Part shown: positions 20,513 through 30,320 of the stretch, piece after piece
How positions within the stretch are numbered: the stretch's first letter is position 1
Layout of the letters: each line of letters opens with the position of its first letter
Source of the DNA: Anastrepha obliqua
Lineage: Eukaryota > Arthropoda > Insecta > Diptera > Tephritidae
Length of the DNA stretch: 64,000 nt
Reading direction: 5' to 3'
NCBI RefSeq assembly: GCF_027943255.1
Contig: NC_072892.1
Span: 161,078,792 to 161,142,791 of the forward strand
Program-made: the position numbers and the translations under genes
Notes under the pieces: generated by a model
Databases searched by the model: none
What the model was told of the DNA's origin: nothing
What the model saw: only the letters and a program-made list of their open reading frames with translations

Positions 20513-20678
20513 CAAGATAGTGCAAAATTAATCACTCGGAAGATTTATAAAGTTTTCAATTGGCATGAAGGTCAAAATAAAGATTTCCTTCCCTTAAAAA
20601 TTTGTCCCATTTTTTATTTAGGAAAAAAGTTATTCAGGAACAAAATTGATTGATGATAAATTTTGCGCCACTTTTCAT
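20513..20678. mobile_element. MITE, 166 bp (GGCGCAAAATTAATCACC family)
   Basis: Left CAAGATAGTGCAAAATTAAT and right 'gataaattttgcgccacttt' are inverted; TA flanks both ends (20,511-20,512 and 20,679-20,680). No coding capacity. It is the best delimited of four or five matches in the window. Confidence 0.65.
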
Positions 20679-20732
20679 TAGTAAGGAATTATTTGTTGAA
20701 TATACTTATAATATCTGCCGGAAAAATTCAGT

Positions 20733-21317
20733 CAGCGTGGCTCGATAGCGACCGCGATTCACCGTAACGGCAGTGCCTTCCTCATGTCGAAAGAAATAAG
20801 AACAGATGAAGCCGCCAGAGTGTGGACCCCACCAAATAGTCAATTTAATGGATGCAATGGTGACTCGTTAACGGCTTGAGGATTGTTTTCGCTCCATATA
20901 CGGTAATTTTGGTTATTGACGTAGCGATTAAACTAGACATGGCTGCATCACTAAACACAATTCTTCGGCAAAAATGCTCTTCTGTGATTAGTTTCAAATG
21001 CGCCCAATCAACAAAAAACGCGACGAAAATGATTGACATTCGGCTACAATTCTTGCACCAGCTGCTTTTTATAGGAACGTAAGCCACATAGTCGGAGGAC
21101 AAAGACCAACAAGTTGACAACAAATCGAAATTTGGTCATCTTCTTCATTATTTCGCTCTACATTTCAACAATCCGGAAGTGAACAATACTGACGTTAAAA
21201 GTCACTGACTGCCCAAACCTTACGGAATAGAAATGTCAACACAGTTTTCCATTCTCAGCTGTCAAATTAGAGTTATCGAAATCAATATTTCTTATGCAGC
21301 TAAAAAAAAACATCCGA
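20733..21317 (-). pseudogene. 5' half of a DD41D-like transposon (same family as 11,470-12,080)
   Basis: The 5' end at 21,317 (TA at 21,318-21,319) reads TCGGATGTTTTTTTTTAGCT, matching the left end of the 11,470 copy, and the next ~80 bases also match. Transposase pieces: EEHFCRRIVFSDAAMSSLIA (first catalytic D, in FSDAA where family members have FSDEAHF), ITKITVYGAKTILKPLTSHH, and further on a degraded VTVNRGRYRA. Sequence stops at about 20,733 where the RYRAMLTD motif would continue, so this copy has lost the 3' half while the other lost the 5' half of the gene. Confidence 0.65.
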
Positions 21318-21319
21318 TA

Positions 21320-22399
21320 TTTTAAGATTATATTACCGCTTTGGGGACCCAAAGCTGCTGTTTCGAAAGGTTTTGTTGTTATTGCTTATTATTATATTTT
21401 GCTCATCTGAATGTCTTTAAAATTATGAAAATTATAAATATTTATTTTATAACCATCCGCTTATATGGATAAAAGTAAGAACTGAATGTTAGCCCTGGTA
21501 ACCCACTTTTTGGCTTGAATACTCTGGTTTGATACCCTAAAATTCTTGAGTAATGAGTTTCGCTCGAAGATGAAATTCGTAAAGGTCATGGAAAGCCAAT
21601 TGTAGGGTCAGAAATGTTGACGCTGTGTAAAAATGGTTGCATGTATGTATACGAAAAGTGCGGCAAGCTGCGGCATTAGCACCGCCCGCATACATAAAAA
21701 AATTAGTATTTGAATTGAAAAAAGTTTAAAAATATGACCATGCAGATTGAGCTAGGAAATATATTGGAATTAAGAATATCTACGTTTTGTGAATTATGAG
21801 TCTATAAATTGTATGAGTTTTTTATAATTAGCCTTCCTATCTAGAAAGCGACCCTCGTATGTGTAAGCGCATGCTGAAGTTGTACGGAAAAAAGTTAAAA
21901 TAAATATTTTTTTTTTAATTTTGCATATGCGATCAGTTGGTTAGATTGTTTATCTGACAAAATGAATATTTTATTCTAGTTGAAATTGCTGCGATTTCAG
22001 AGGCTCAAAAACAAAAGCCGGTTTGAAACAGGTGGTACATTTTATTCTCAACTGTATGTAGGCACGTATGTAAATATGTTAATTAGTTATTAATTGAAAA
22101 ATAAAAATTAACCAAAGATAAAATCTCCATTTGAGCACAGAGTTGCCACAATTCAAACATTTCGAATCAAAAATTAACTAAATTGTAAAGAATTAAAAAT
22201 CAAGTAGCGAAAATTTAGAATTTCAAAATCTGTAAAGAAAAGTAGATACCGTGACTGGAAAATTTTGTAAATGACTCTATAATTAAGCAAATTAGGCAGA
22301 TAAGGGGCGGCCTCCCTATATATAGGCTCAGAGACATTTTGTGGCATAGGCAAGGGTAACTTCTTCTCTCTTATTCAGGCAGTCGATGAAGGACAAAGA
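21320..22399. other. Interval without a recognised gene
   Basis: AT-rich with scattered unique-looking text; no open frame with motifs and no paired ends. Confidence 0.3.
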
Positions 22400-22790
22400 A
22401 GATCATACTGGGTAAATTTACTAGGTTTATCGTAGTGAAAATCAATGAGACGTAGTTTCAACCTAAACCGATTGTGAGGAATTAGATAAGAGTCTATTTA
22501 TAATCAGCACAGGAACTCTAACGGGGCAATGTAGATTAAATCATCATCTTACTAACTCGGGTTATAATCCAATGGAGCTTGAAGGCTCTGTTCGGAGGAA
22601 GATGAAGTCAATGAGGAATTAGCAGAGGAGGGAAAAAATTCATTAAAACAGAACAACTGCTAAAATTTTATGAGGATTATGAGGAAGTTGGGCTCAGAGA
22701 TACATTCTCTGAATCCATAAAGTGGGCGTAATAGATCGCTAAGGTTGCTGAGGTTAGATCAGGTTAGGTTTAGGCTATATAAACAAGTGT
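22400..22790 (+). pseudogene. 3' end of an RNase-H LINE (C-terminal zinc region)
   Basis: ISTGTLTGQCRLNHHLTNSG matches the 'LTGHCSLRYHLNNIG' segment of the LINE at 28,318-28,941. Later, in another frame, FYEDYEEVGLRDTFSESIKW resembles the protein end. The tail 'gaggttagatcaggttaggt' is a degraded 3' end. Frameshifts separate the parts. Confidence 0.45.
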
Positions 22791-23279
22791 TTGAGGCGGA
22801 ACATATCCTACACCTCGAACCATTCAAAAACGTATCCATTTTAGTTAGTTTTGTTGTAAAAACACCAATTAGTTTCGTCAATAAATTCGCATTACTTAAA
22901 CCTAAGAACGGTTTTTTAGAAAAATAATAAAATGTCTTCTTTCTTTGGCATCCCAATAGCCCTTCGTAGGCCACCTAGTAAACACTTTGCGCGCAGCCCG
23001 TCTCCCAAATCATACACATTTGCTGCAAGAGAGTAAAAAAAAAACTAAAAAAAATTCATGGCGACTTCAATTAACACCAAAGTGATTCCATTTCAAGTTA
23101 TCCAAGTATTTTGGATAGAGTCGTAAATTTAAATAAAATTTGGTTTATTTATAGGTTCGAGTATAATAATCAGTAAACTGAAAAATATTGAAGAAAACTT
23201 AGTAATTTTGAGATTTATTCAATGTTGAATTTTTTGGTAAAAAGTTTGATAAAAAAAAAATTTGGTGAATTTGAATAAT
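22791..23279. other. Interval without a recognised gene
   Basis: AT-rich lead-in to the tandem array; nothing assignable. Confidence 0.3.
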
Positions 23280-25530
23280 AATTTTGTAAAGAATTTTTCT
23301 TCGGTTATTTTTAAGATTTTAAAATTATCTGGAATAAAATATAATTTAAAAAAGAGTTTTTATAATTAATAATTTTCAAAATTTTTGAGAAAATAATTGG
23401 TTTTCTTCATTTCTTCGCATTAAAATTTTTTTGCTTTAATATTTTAGAATAAAATATTCCTTTTAAAAAAATATTACTGTGTTCAAAATTTTTGAGAAAA
23501 AATTTGATTTTTTAAAAACACTCGCTTTAATTTTCTTAGCATAGAATATACATTAAAAAAAAATTTGTTTTGAAAAAATTCTATGGTGGTGTTAAAAATT
23601 TTAGAGGAAAGAAATAATTTTTTTCGATTTTTTAAAAAAGTCCGTTTAAATTTTTTTGGCATAAGTGCATATAAAATGTGCATATGAAAACAATTTGTTT
23701 GAAAGAAAATTTTTGTTCACATTTGAAAAAAAAAAATTTTAATTTTTTAGGAAAAAAATATGCATTTAAAGAACAAAAAACTCCCTTTAATTTTTTTGTT
23801 TTGCGTTCAAAATTTTTGAAAAAAAAATTAACTTCTTTCCTCTTTAAAAACACTCGCATTAAATGTTTTTAACTTCTTAGGATAAAATATACATTTACAA
23901 AATATTACTGAGTTAAAATTTTTGAGAAAAAAATTTGATTTTTTAACATATACATTTAGAAAAAAAGTTTTTTTTAGAAAAGTTCTCGTTGTTCAAAATT
24001 TTTGAGGAAATATTTGATTTGTTAAAAAATAAATTTGAGAAAATTTTTTTTTTTTAAGTTTTTATGATAAAATATTATTTAAAAAACTATTTTGTTTTGA
24101 AAAAATTCTATTGTGGTGTTAAAAATTTCAGAGAAAAGAAACAATTTTTTGTAATGTAAAAAAAACGCCCCTTTAATTTTTTAGCATCATTTAGGATAAA
24201 ATGTACATATGAAAGTATTTTTTTTGGGAAAAATTATGTGTTCAAAATTTTTGTACTCAAAAGTTTTTGTATTTTGTACTCAAAATTATTTGTAATTAGC
24301 TTTTTTTCTCTTTAAAAACACTCGCCTTAAATTTTTTTAACTCCTTAGGATAAAATATACATTTAAAAAATATTACTGTGTTCATTTTTTGAAAAAAAAT
24401 TTGATTTTTTAAAATATACTTTAAAAAAAAAGTTTGTTTGAAAATTTTTTGTTGTTGTTCAACATTTGTGAGAAACAATTTGATTTTTTAAAAAACAAAT
24501 TTGAAAAAAGAGTATTTTTAATTAATTCGGAAAAAATATACATTTTTATCATTTTTGAAAAACACTCCCCTTAAACGTTTTTTGTTTTCGGATAAAATAT
24601 AAATACACAAGTAAAATTTTTTTTTGGAAACGTTTTTATTGTGCTGTTCAAAATTTTTGTGAAAAAATGTGCTTTTTATCATTTTTGAAAAACACTCCCT
24701 TCAAATGTTTTTTTTTGGTTTTTTAATATAAAATATCAATTTAAAAAAATGTGACTATTATTCAAAATCTTTGAGAAAAAAGTTTTTTTGGTTTGTTTTT
24801 TGAAAAACACTCCCCTTTTAATCTTTTTTTATTATTTTAGGGTGTTTTGCTTAAAATTTTTAAGAAAAAACTTAGATTTTCTCAATTCCTTTTTTCAGTT
24901 GGGTACAATTTTTTTTGATAATTTTTAGGATAAAATACATAAAAAAAACTTATTTGGAAAACATTTTATTGTGCTGTTCAAAATTTGTCAGAAAACAATT
25001 TGTTTTTTCTAATATTGTAGAAAAGTCCCAATAATTTTTTTTAAATTCTTTAGTATAAAATATGCATTAAGAAAAATTGTTTTTTGGGAAACATTTTATT
25101 GTGTTGATACAAAATTTTTTGGAACAAATTTGCTTTTTTCAGTTTTGAAAAACACTCAAAAAATTTTTTTTGTAGGAAAAATTTATTGATTTGTATAAAA
25201 ATTTATTAAGTTGTTAACAATTTTTAAGAAAAATATTTACTCTATCTCATTATTGAAAAACACTCCCCTAAAATTTTTCAGTTTTATTTTTTTATTTATT
25301 TATTTGTAAAAAATTTTTAGTAACTTGTTAAAAATTTTTGAGAAAAAATTTGCTTTTACTCATTTTCTGAAAAGCACTCCGGTAAAATTTTTTAGTTAAA
25401 TTTTTTTTATTTCTTTGTAAAAAAATTTTGTTGAGTTGTTAAAAATTTTTGAGAAAAAAATTTGTTGTTCCTCATTTTTGAAAAACACTGTCCTAAAATT
25501 TTTTATTTTTATTTTTTCTATTAATAGCGG
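23280..25530. repeat. Degenerate tandem array, unit about 110-120 bp
   Basis: A recurring block runs: 'ttgaaaaacactc', a pyrimidine-rich stretch, 'ttaggataaaatatacattt', an A-run, 'attactgtgttcaaaatttt', 'tgagaaaaaatttg'. The anchor AAAACACTC or a variant recurs near 23,515, 23,850, 24,315, 24,560, 24,690, 24,805, 25,150, 25,258, 25,370 and 25,485; the last four are ~110 bp apart. Early copies are more eroded and some are partly deleted. No open frame matters here. Best explained as an old minisatellite/satellite. Confidence 0.75.
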
Positions 25531-27225
25531 TTGCTATGCGTCTCGCCCGATTTGCAAATAGACATAATATACAACTACCTATGCTAGCCCTTCGCTAAAG
25601 CGGTATTTCGCTCATTATCTCATTAGATTAAAAAGTGTGCATAGAAAATTTAAAATTTTGAACTTTGAAGTTGAACTTGAGCAGACGCTTCCGAGCAGGT
25701 ATCGTCAAACCTACGACCTACACTTGACAGTTCTCCTTAACCGGCACCCGATATTAACTTCCAGATCCAGATACGTTCATGGAAAATATATATTTTTTTT
25801 TTAACACAAAGCTTCACGTACGAACATTTGAGCGCACCTGTAATTAGCTTCAGATTATCAGCTCAACAAAAATTGTCTTTTGGCTGACTGATAAGAAGAT
25901 AGCCTAATTTGCGTTTGCCTTGAAAATAAGCAGTTGATTACACGAGTATTTGAAGAAACATTTACTTCTGGCTTCTTCAAGCAACGGCGGCACTATCTAC
26001 GACAAACATAGGGCACAGCCCCACCAAGGTGCGGAGCTCAACCATAAAATTTTACGTTGCTCTAATTTGTTAGGAAGTTTTTGATAAGCTCCTTTAACTC
26101 TTAAATTTTGTATGTACTCACTTCAATTCGTGGGAATTGTTTTTTATATTAAATATTTTTTGCTTTATCCATCAAATGCACAGCTTCAACACACTTAAGT
26201 ACCTTTTTTCAATTGTATTCCACTGCAGCTGCTCGGTAGCAAACACTTTAAAGCATTTTCGCGCCACAAAACAAGGAGATGACAGAACACAATAAGGAGG
26301 CTGCTTCTTAAATTCGACTGTACCAAAATAAATCACTTAAATCACTGCCGAAAATCCTGTTGCACAGAATATTTAATACGCGCAACTGTTTTTTTTTTCT
26401 TTTCTTTTTATTCGAAACGTTAATGGCGCGAAGGGTTTAAAAAGTTCATTTGCCCATTTGCCGCGTGAACATCTACGTACGTCAATCCGGCGAATATCAA
26501 CCGACCGTTCAACAACCAAACGTGTTCAATGAGTGAGTGCGACTGTTGTTGCGATGAGCTGTTGCTGCTGCTCAAGCCGAACGAGAATTCACAGTACGAA
26601 ACGGCGGCATCATTAAGAAGCTATTAAGCTAACAACTAAGCTAACAACAACACATGCGACGATGGTGGTTAGGCCAACATTCGTAGTTCATGCGAAAGCC
26701 AATGCTGTTCGCCTCTATGCATGTGTGTGTGTGTACGTACTTGCGCTTTTAGTACAAGCAAATCCCCCAAAAACCAAGAAGTATACGCAAAAGCACACCG
26801 GTGAGTTGTGAGTGAGTGGTGGTAGTAGTGAGACGAGAGCGTCGCTGTCGAAGCCAGCAGCAGCAATGTCAGCGCCAGCAGCGCTCTCATTTGGTCGTTT
26901 ATTTGGCGTTAGATGTGCTTGTATGTATGGATGTACGTGAGTTCAGTTGCGGTGTTCGTGACCATATAGAATTCACACTGCCGGTGTTGGTGGAGCTTTA
27001 ACCTACTGTGTGCGATCGTGACTCTCGGGCTGGCATTTTTGTTGATGTTTTCGTTTGAATTATTAATTTAATTAAAAGTTTAAAAATTACAAGCTCAAAA
27101 CGTCGCTGTGGCTTTTTTGTTAAGTGTTTTTATCTTGCCCCCTTATTGGGGCCTTTCATTTTCTATCACATACCTACTATGCCCCCGTAGCGGGGCCTTC
27201 GAATTTCTTAATTAAATAAGAAATA
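25531..27225. other. Interval with lower repeat content; no gene model defensible
   Basis: From about 26,220 to 27,060 base composition is more balanced, with CAG/GTT-rich text (around 26,550 'gttgctgctgctcaag', around 26,860 'ccagcagcagcaatg'), in contrast to the TE graveyard around it. It could be a 5' exon or regulatory stretch of a host gene, but ORFs are short, splice sites are not evident and a TG microsatellite (about 26,722-26,735) lies inside. I therefore claim no gene. Confidence 0.35.
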
Positions 27226-27227
27226 AA

Positions 27228-27312
27228 TAATTGGCGCGCACACTTCTGTTAGGAGTTTGGCCGAACTCTTCATCCTATTTGTGGTGTGCGTCTTGATGTT
27301 GTTCCACAATAC
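27228..27312 (-). repeat. SINE tail fragment
   Basis: 'ttggcgcgcacactt' and 'cctatttgtggtgtgcgtct' are the distal ~85 bases of the SINE on the minus strand, including the terminal GCGCCAATTA. The head is missing. Confidence 0.7.
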
Positions 27313-28192
27313 AATCCGAGGCATTGTTTTTGAAAATTTGAAGAAATCCGAAAATAGGACCCATAGATTTGAGAAGGCTGGAGAGTATACATGGATGCCA
27401 CCTATGGAATCGAATATCCGATAAATGACTTCCTCGTCGCGTTACTTCCCTCAATTGGCAAAGTGCTGTCTTAATTTTATAAAATCTCTTTTTTCAGTTT
27501 CACTATCTCCTAAAAAGGTTAAGGAAAGAAATGCAATGAAAAGGCAGGAAAACGCAATTTTTGAAACGTTTTAGCAAAACTTTCACCATTTCAGCAGCTG
27601 GTTGTAAAGGGTTGGGCGCCGCCGAATTTAGTACAAGTCGAAGCATTTTTTTAAGAAATATTTCCTTCTTAAAATACCAAAGAACGCTGGCGTTTATAAT
27701 TTTTAATTTATTTTTCATTTTGTTTTTGTTCAAATAGATTTGGGATTTTTTATTTATTTTATTTATTTTTGAATAAATTTTCAATTAATTGATTTATTCT
27801 TAATAAAAAAAAAAAAAACAAAATAAAATTAAAGATTAAAAATTAAATAAAGATTAATTTATTTGTTCAGATATGAAATTCCGGAGAATCCGTAATTTGT
27901 ACTGCAAGGGAGTTTAAAAAAACTGTAAACTCGTGATTTATAGTAATTGTGATTTATAGTAAAAACTGTGAATCTGGCAAGACTGCTGTATACACGAATG
28001 CCTACAGTTATCGTTAAGGTTTAACAACCAAAAAAAAACAAGAAAAAAAAACAGAAAGCAAGCTGGCTGTAGGTATCGCCATGCGAATTTGCTTTGAGGT
28101 AACTTTGGGGTTAAATAGATTTAAAATTATTAAATTTCAAATATTTTTATATTAACATTTTTTTCTTAAAATATATGTGTATGTACGTATTA
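27313..28192. other. Interval without a recognised gene
   Basis: AT-rich, includes an A-run at about 27,808-27,820; nothing recognisable. Confidence 0.3.
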
Positions 28193-28985
28193 CAATTATT
28201 ATTATTATTAGAAGGCATTATGCACTGCGAGAGCTGATCTATTGTGAAAGGCCTATTTTTGTAACCCTAGAGTTTTAGGCTTTTTAAAAATTTTAGCACA
28301 GTTTTAGGTTTGTTGTTTCAAAGATTACATGGAGATGCTACGATACCACCAAGGTGGTGAAGTCTCTGTCTACCCAACGCAGGACATTCACAAAGCACAT
28401 GTTCTGAGCTTTCTATGTCCATTTGGCAAAAGCGGCAGAATTGACCAATATTATTTAGATGATACCTCAGGCTGCAGTGACCTGTAAGATATCCTATTAA
28501 AAGACTAGATCTGAGTCTCTCTCTGCTTAGTGAGAGAAGCTTGTCAGATATTCCTTTGTTGGGATTTAGGAATAGTTTGGCTTGACGCTGACCGGCACAG
28601 TTTAACCAGTGTGCAGCAAATTTCTTTTCTTCCAATTTCCTAAGGAATTCATTAATGTGGCTTTTTGTGAGTCCACAGAAAGGCTCAGGACCAGTAAGTT
28701 GCATATTTGCTCCTTGTTTTGCAAGGTCATCAGCCATTTCATTTCCCTCATGTCCTTCATGTCCCGGAATCCAGACTAGAGTTACTGTGTTGAGGTTTCC
28801 TAACATGTTGAGAAGGTTTAGGCAATCATTTACCAATTCAGAGGTGATAGTTGTTGATAGAAGGGCTTTTAGAGCCGCTTGGCTATCTGAAAGTATGTAG
28901 ATGTGAGTACCTCTCATTTTCCTGCTAAGGCATTCTCTCATACATATTTCAAGGCATGTATTTCTACCTGGAATATTGGAAATAC
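28193..28985 (-). mobile_element. 5'-truncated RNase-H LINE with TAA-repeat tail
   Basis: Coding DNA begins on the minus strand near 28,985 and is followed by ~100 bases of 3' UTR and (TAA)n (the ATTATTATT run at 28,195-28,210). A TAA tail is usual for I-type LINEs. 5' truncation falls inside RNase H. Confidence 0.75.
28318..28985 (-). pseudogene. RNase H and C-terminal domain of a LINE ORF2
   Basis: RNase H would remove the RNA strand after reverse transcription. FQVEIHAL (the catalytic E) lies in a frame shifted relative to the main ORF at about 28,945. The main ORF has HIYILSDSQAALKAL (D), TLVWIPGHEGHEGNEMADDL (terminal D; HEGHEG may be a 3-codon duplication, family has HxGxxGN), and a C-terminal LTGHCSLRYHLNNIGQFCRF with CxxC...H...C (CRFCQMDIESSEHVLCECPA). 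About 207 codons open. One frameshift is visible; the 5' part is missing. Confidence 0.8.
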
Positions 28986-29079
28986 GTATTACAATAAAAA
29001 GCTCAAACTAGTTTCAGCCAGTAATTTACACATTGACTCAGATTTTCAGTTTATTTTGTATGTTCAAATGCAAAAATAC

Positions 29080-29300
29080 ATGTATGCGCAAAATTAATCA
29101 CCCTATCGTATTGTAATTTTTGCAAATGGCGTCGTACGTCAATCGTATTTGACACTCGTGAAGAAGACAGCTGCAGTACACAAATAGACACACAATCGAG
29201 CGCGCAAAGGTCAAAACAAAAACTTCTATCGCTCAAAATAACTTTTTTATTTAGTAGCAAAAATTACAAAAAAAGGGTGATTAATTTTGCGCCACCTTTA
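29080..29300. mobile_element. MITE, ~220 bp (GGCGCAAAATTAATCACC family)
   Basis: TGCGCAAAATTAATCACCC (29,085-29,103) and GGGTGATTAATTTTGCGCCA (29,275-29,294) are inverted copies, a ~19-bp match. The interior has no coding content. Related ends are at 16,087, 17,847 and 20,513. Confidence 0.7.
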
Positions 29301-30150
29301 TAATCATGCAACATGAACGTTGCCCACAATGGGTTAATATATGACTATCGTCAATAAAATAGTGATAGAAGCCAGCAGTGTAGGTAGGCTTTACCGTTTG
29401 TTATTGGTAGTACAAAATGTTCGTTGGAAAAAGTTTTGCAACCGGTCGTCGAACATGTTCGACGCGTAAGGTTGCAAGAGGCTCGTGCGCTGCCAGCGTG
29501 CAGCGACATCCAAGTGAGTTTTAAGGTTTTTCGTCAAACACTGTTGCGTGTGTACTCCGTCGTATGTACAAATGTTCACACACAAGCGCACATATACGTG
29601 CGTAGATACATTTTGTGCCATGCCGGCGGCAGCAATCAGCTTTCAAGTTGAAGAACAAGCTTTGGCAGTCACTCATTCGGCAGTTGCGCTAAAGTACTGA
29701 GATCTCATATGTTTGTATGTATGTATGTATCTCATTTGCGCATGCATGAATGTATGTATCTCACATATGTGTGTATGAATACGCCTCTACACGTGCACAC
29801 GCCTGTGTTTGGATGTATGTAACTTTGCGTGAATGCGATTACTTGCCAGGTAAACTTAAATATTGCCGCTCTAGCCGCGTTACAGGCAGAGTGGATTGAA
29901 GAAATTAGAAATTAGAAAACATGCAAACATTAAGTTTTTAATTTGCTTGCTTAATAAAAATAAAAACAAAATGCGGAGGCTGCGCAGCATTCAAGTATCA
30001 TATTATATTTACGGCGTCGTGTGGCTGTGTGTTTTACTCGAAGTTTATAGAAAATTAATAGTAAGTTCAGCATTGAGTTGGCAAGCACGTGGAATTACCG
30101 CACATCATGTGTAGGCCGATATATGGTTTGCTTTTGGTTAGGTATGTTAA
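29301..30150. other. Interval without a gene; microsatellites
   Basis: Balanced composition at 29,390-29,660 ('gtcgtcgaacatgttcgacgcg' type text) followed by TATG microsatellite at about 29,708-29,730. ORFs are short and unlike known proteins. Possibly host DNA. Confidence 0.3.
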
Positions 30151-30298
30151 TTAGGGCGGGTCAGTTTGTTTCTAAAAAAAGATATGATTGACTTTGGTTC
30201 GGTGACTGAAGTATTCTACTGGCAATTCTGACGAAAATTCGGCAGTAGAATACTTCAGTTGTCCAAACAAAGCAGATAAGAGATATAACTCGCCCTAA
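30151..30298. mobile_element. Small hairpin MITE, 148 bp
   Basis: Ends TTAGGGCG and CGCCCTAA are inverted. A perfect 17-bp inverted repeat ACTGAAGTATTCTACTG (30,205-30,221 with 30,243-30,259) forms a stem in the middle with a 21-base loop. The outer bases match the larger hairpin element at 19,175-19,636. Confidence 0.7.
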
Positions 30299-30320
30299 TG
30301 TACATACATAAATGTATGTA

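Noticed and set aside
23040..25530. Many 60-75 codon Lys/Phe/Asn frames in the AT-rich array
   Set aside because: They repeat with the tandem unit and reflect A/T runs; no protein motif.
26669..27001. Opposing ~60-70 codon frames in the CAG/TG-rich island
   Set aside because: Composition-driven (poly-Gln/Ser/Leu), no supporting splice or start context, mutually overlapping.
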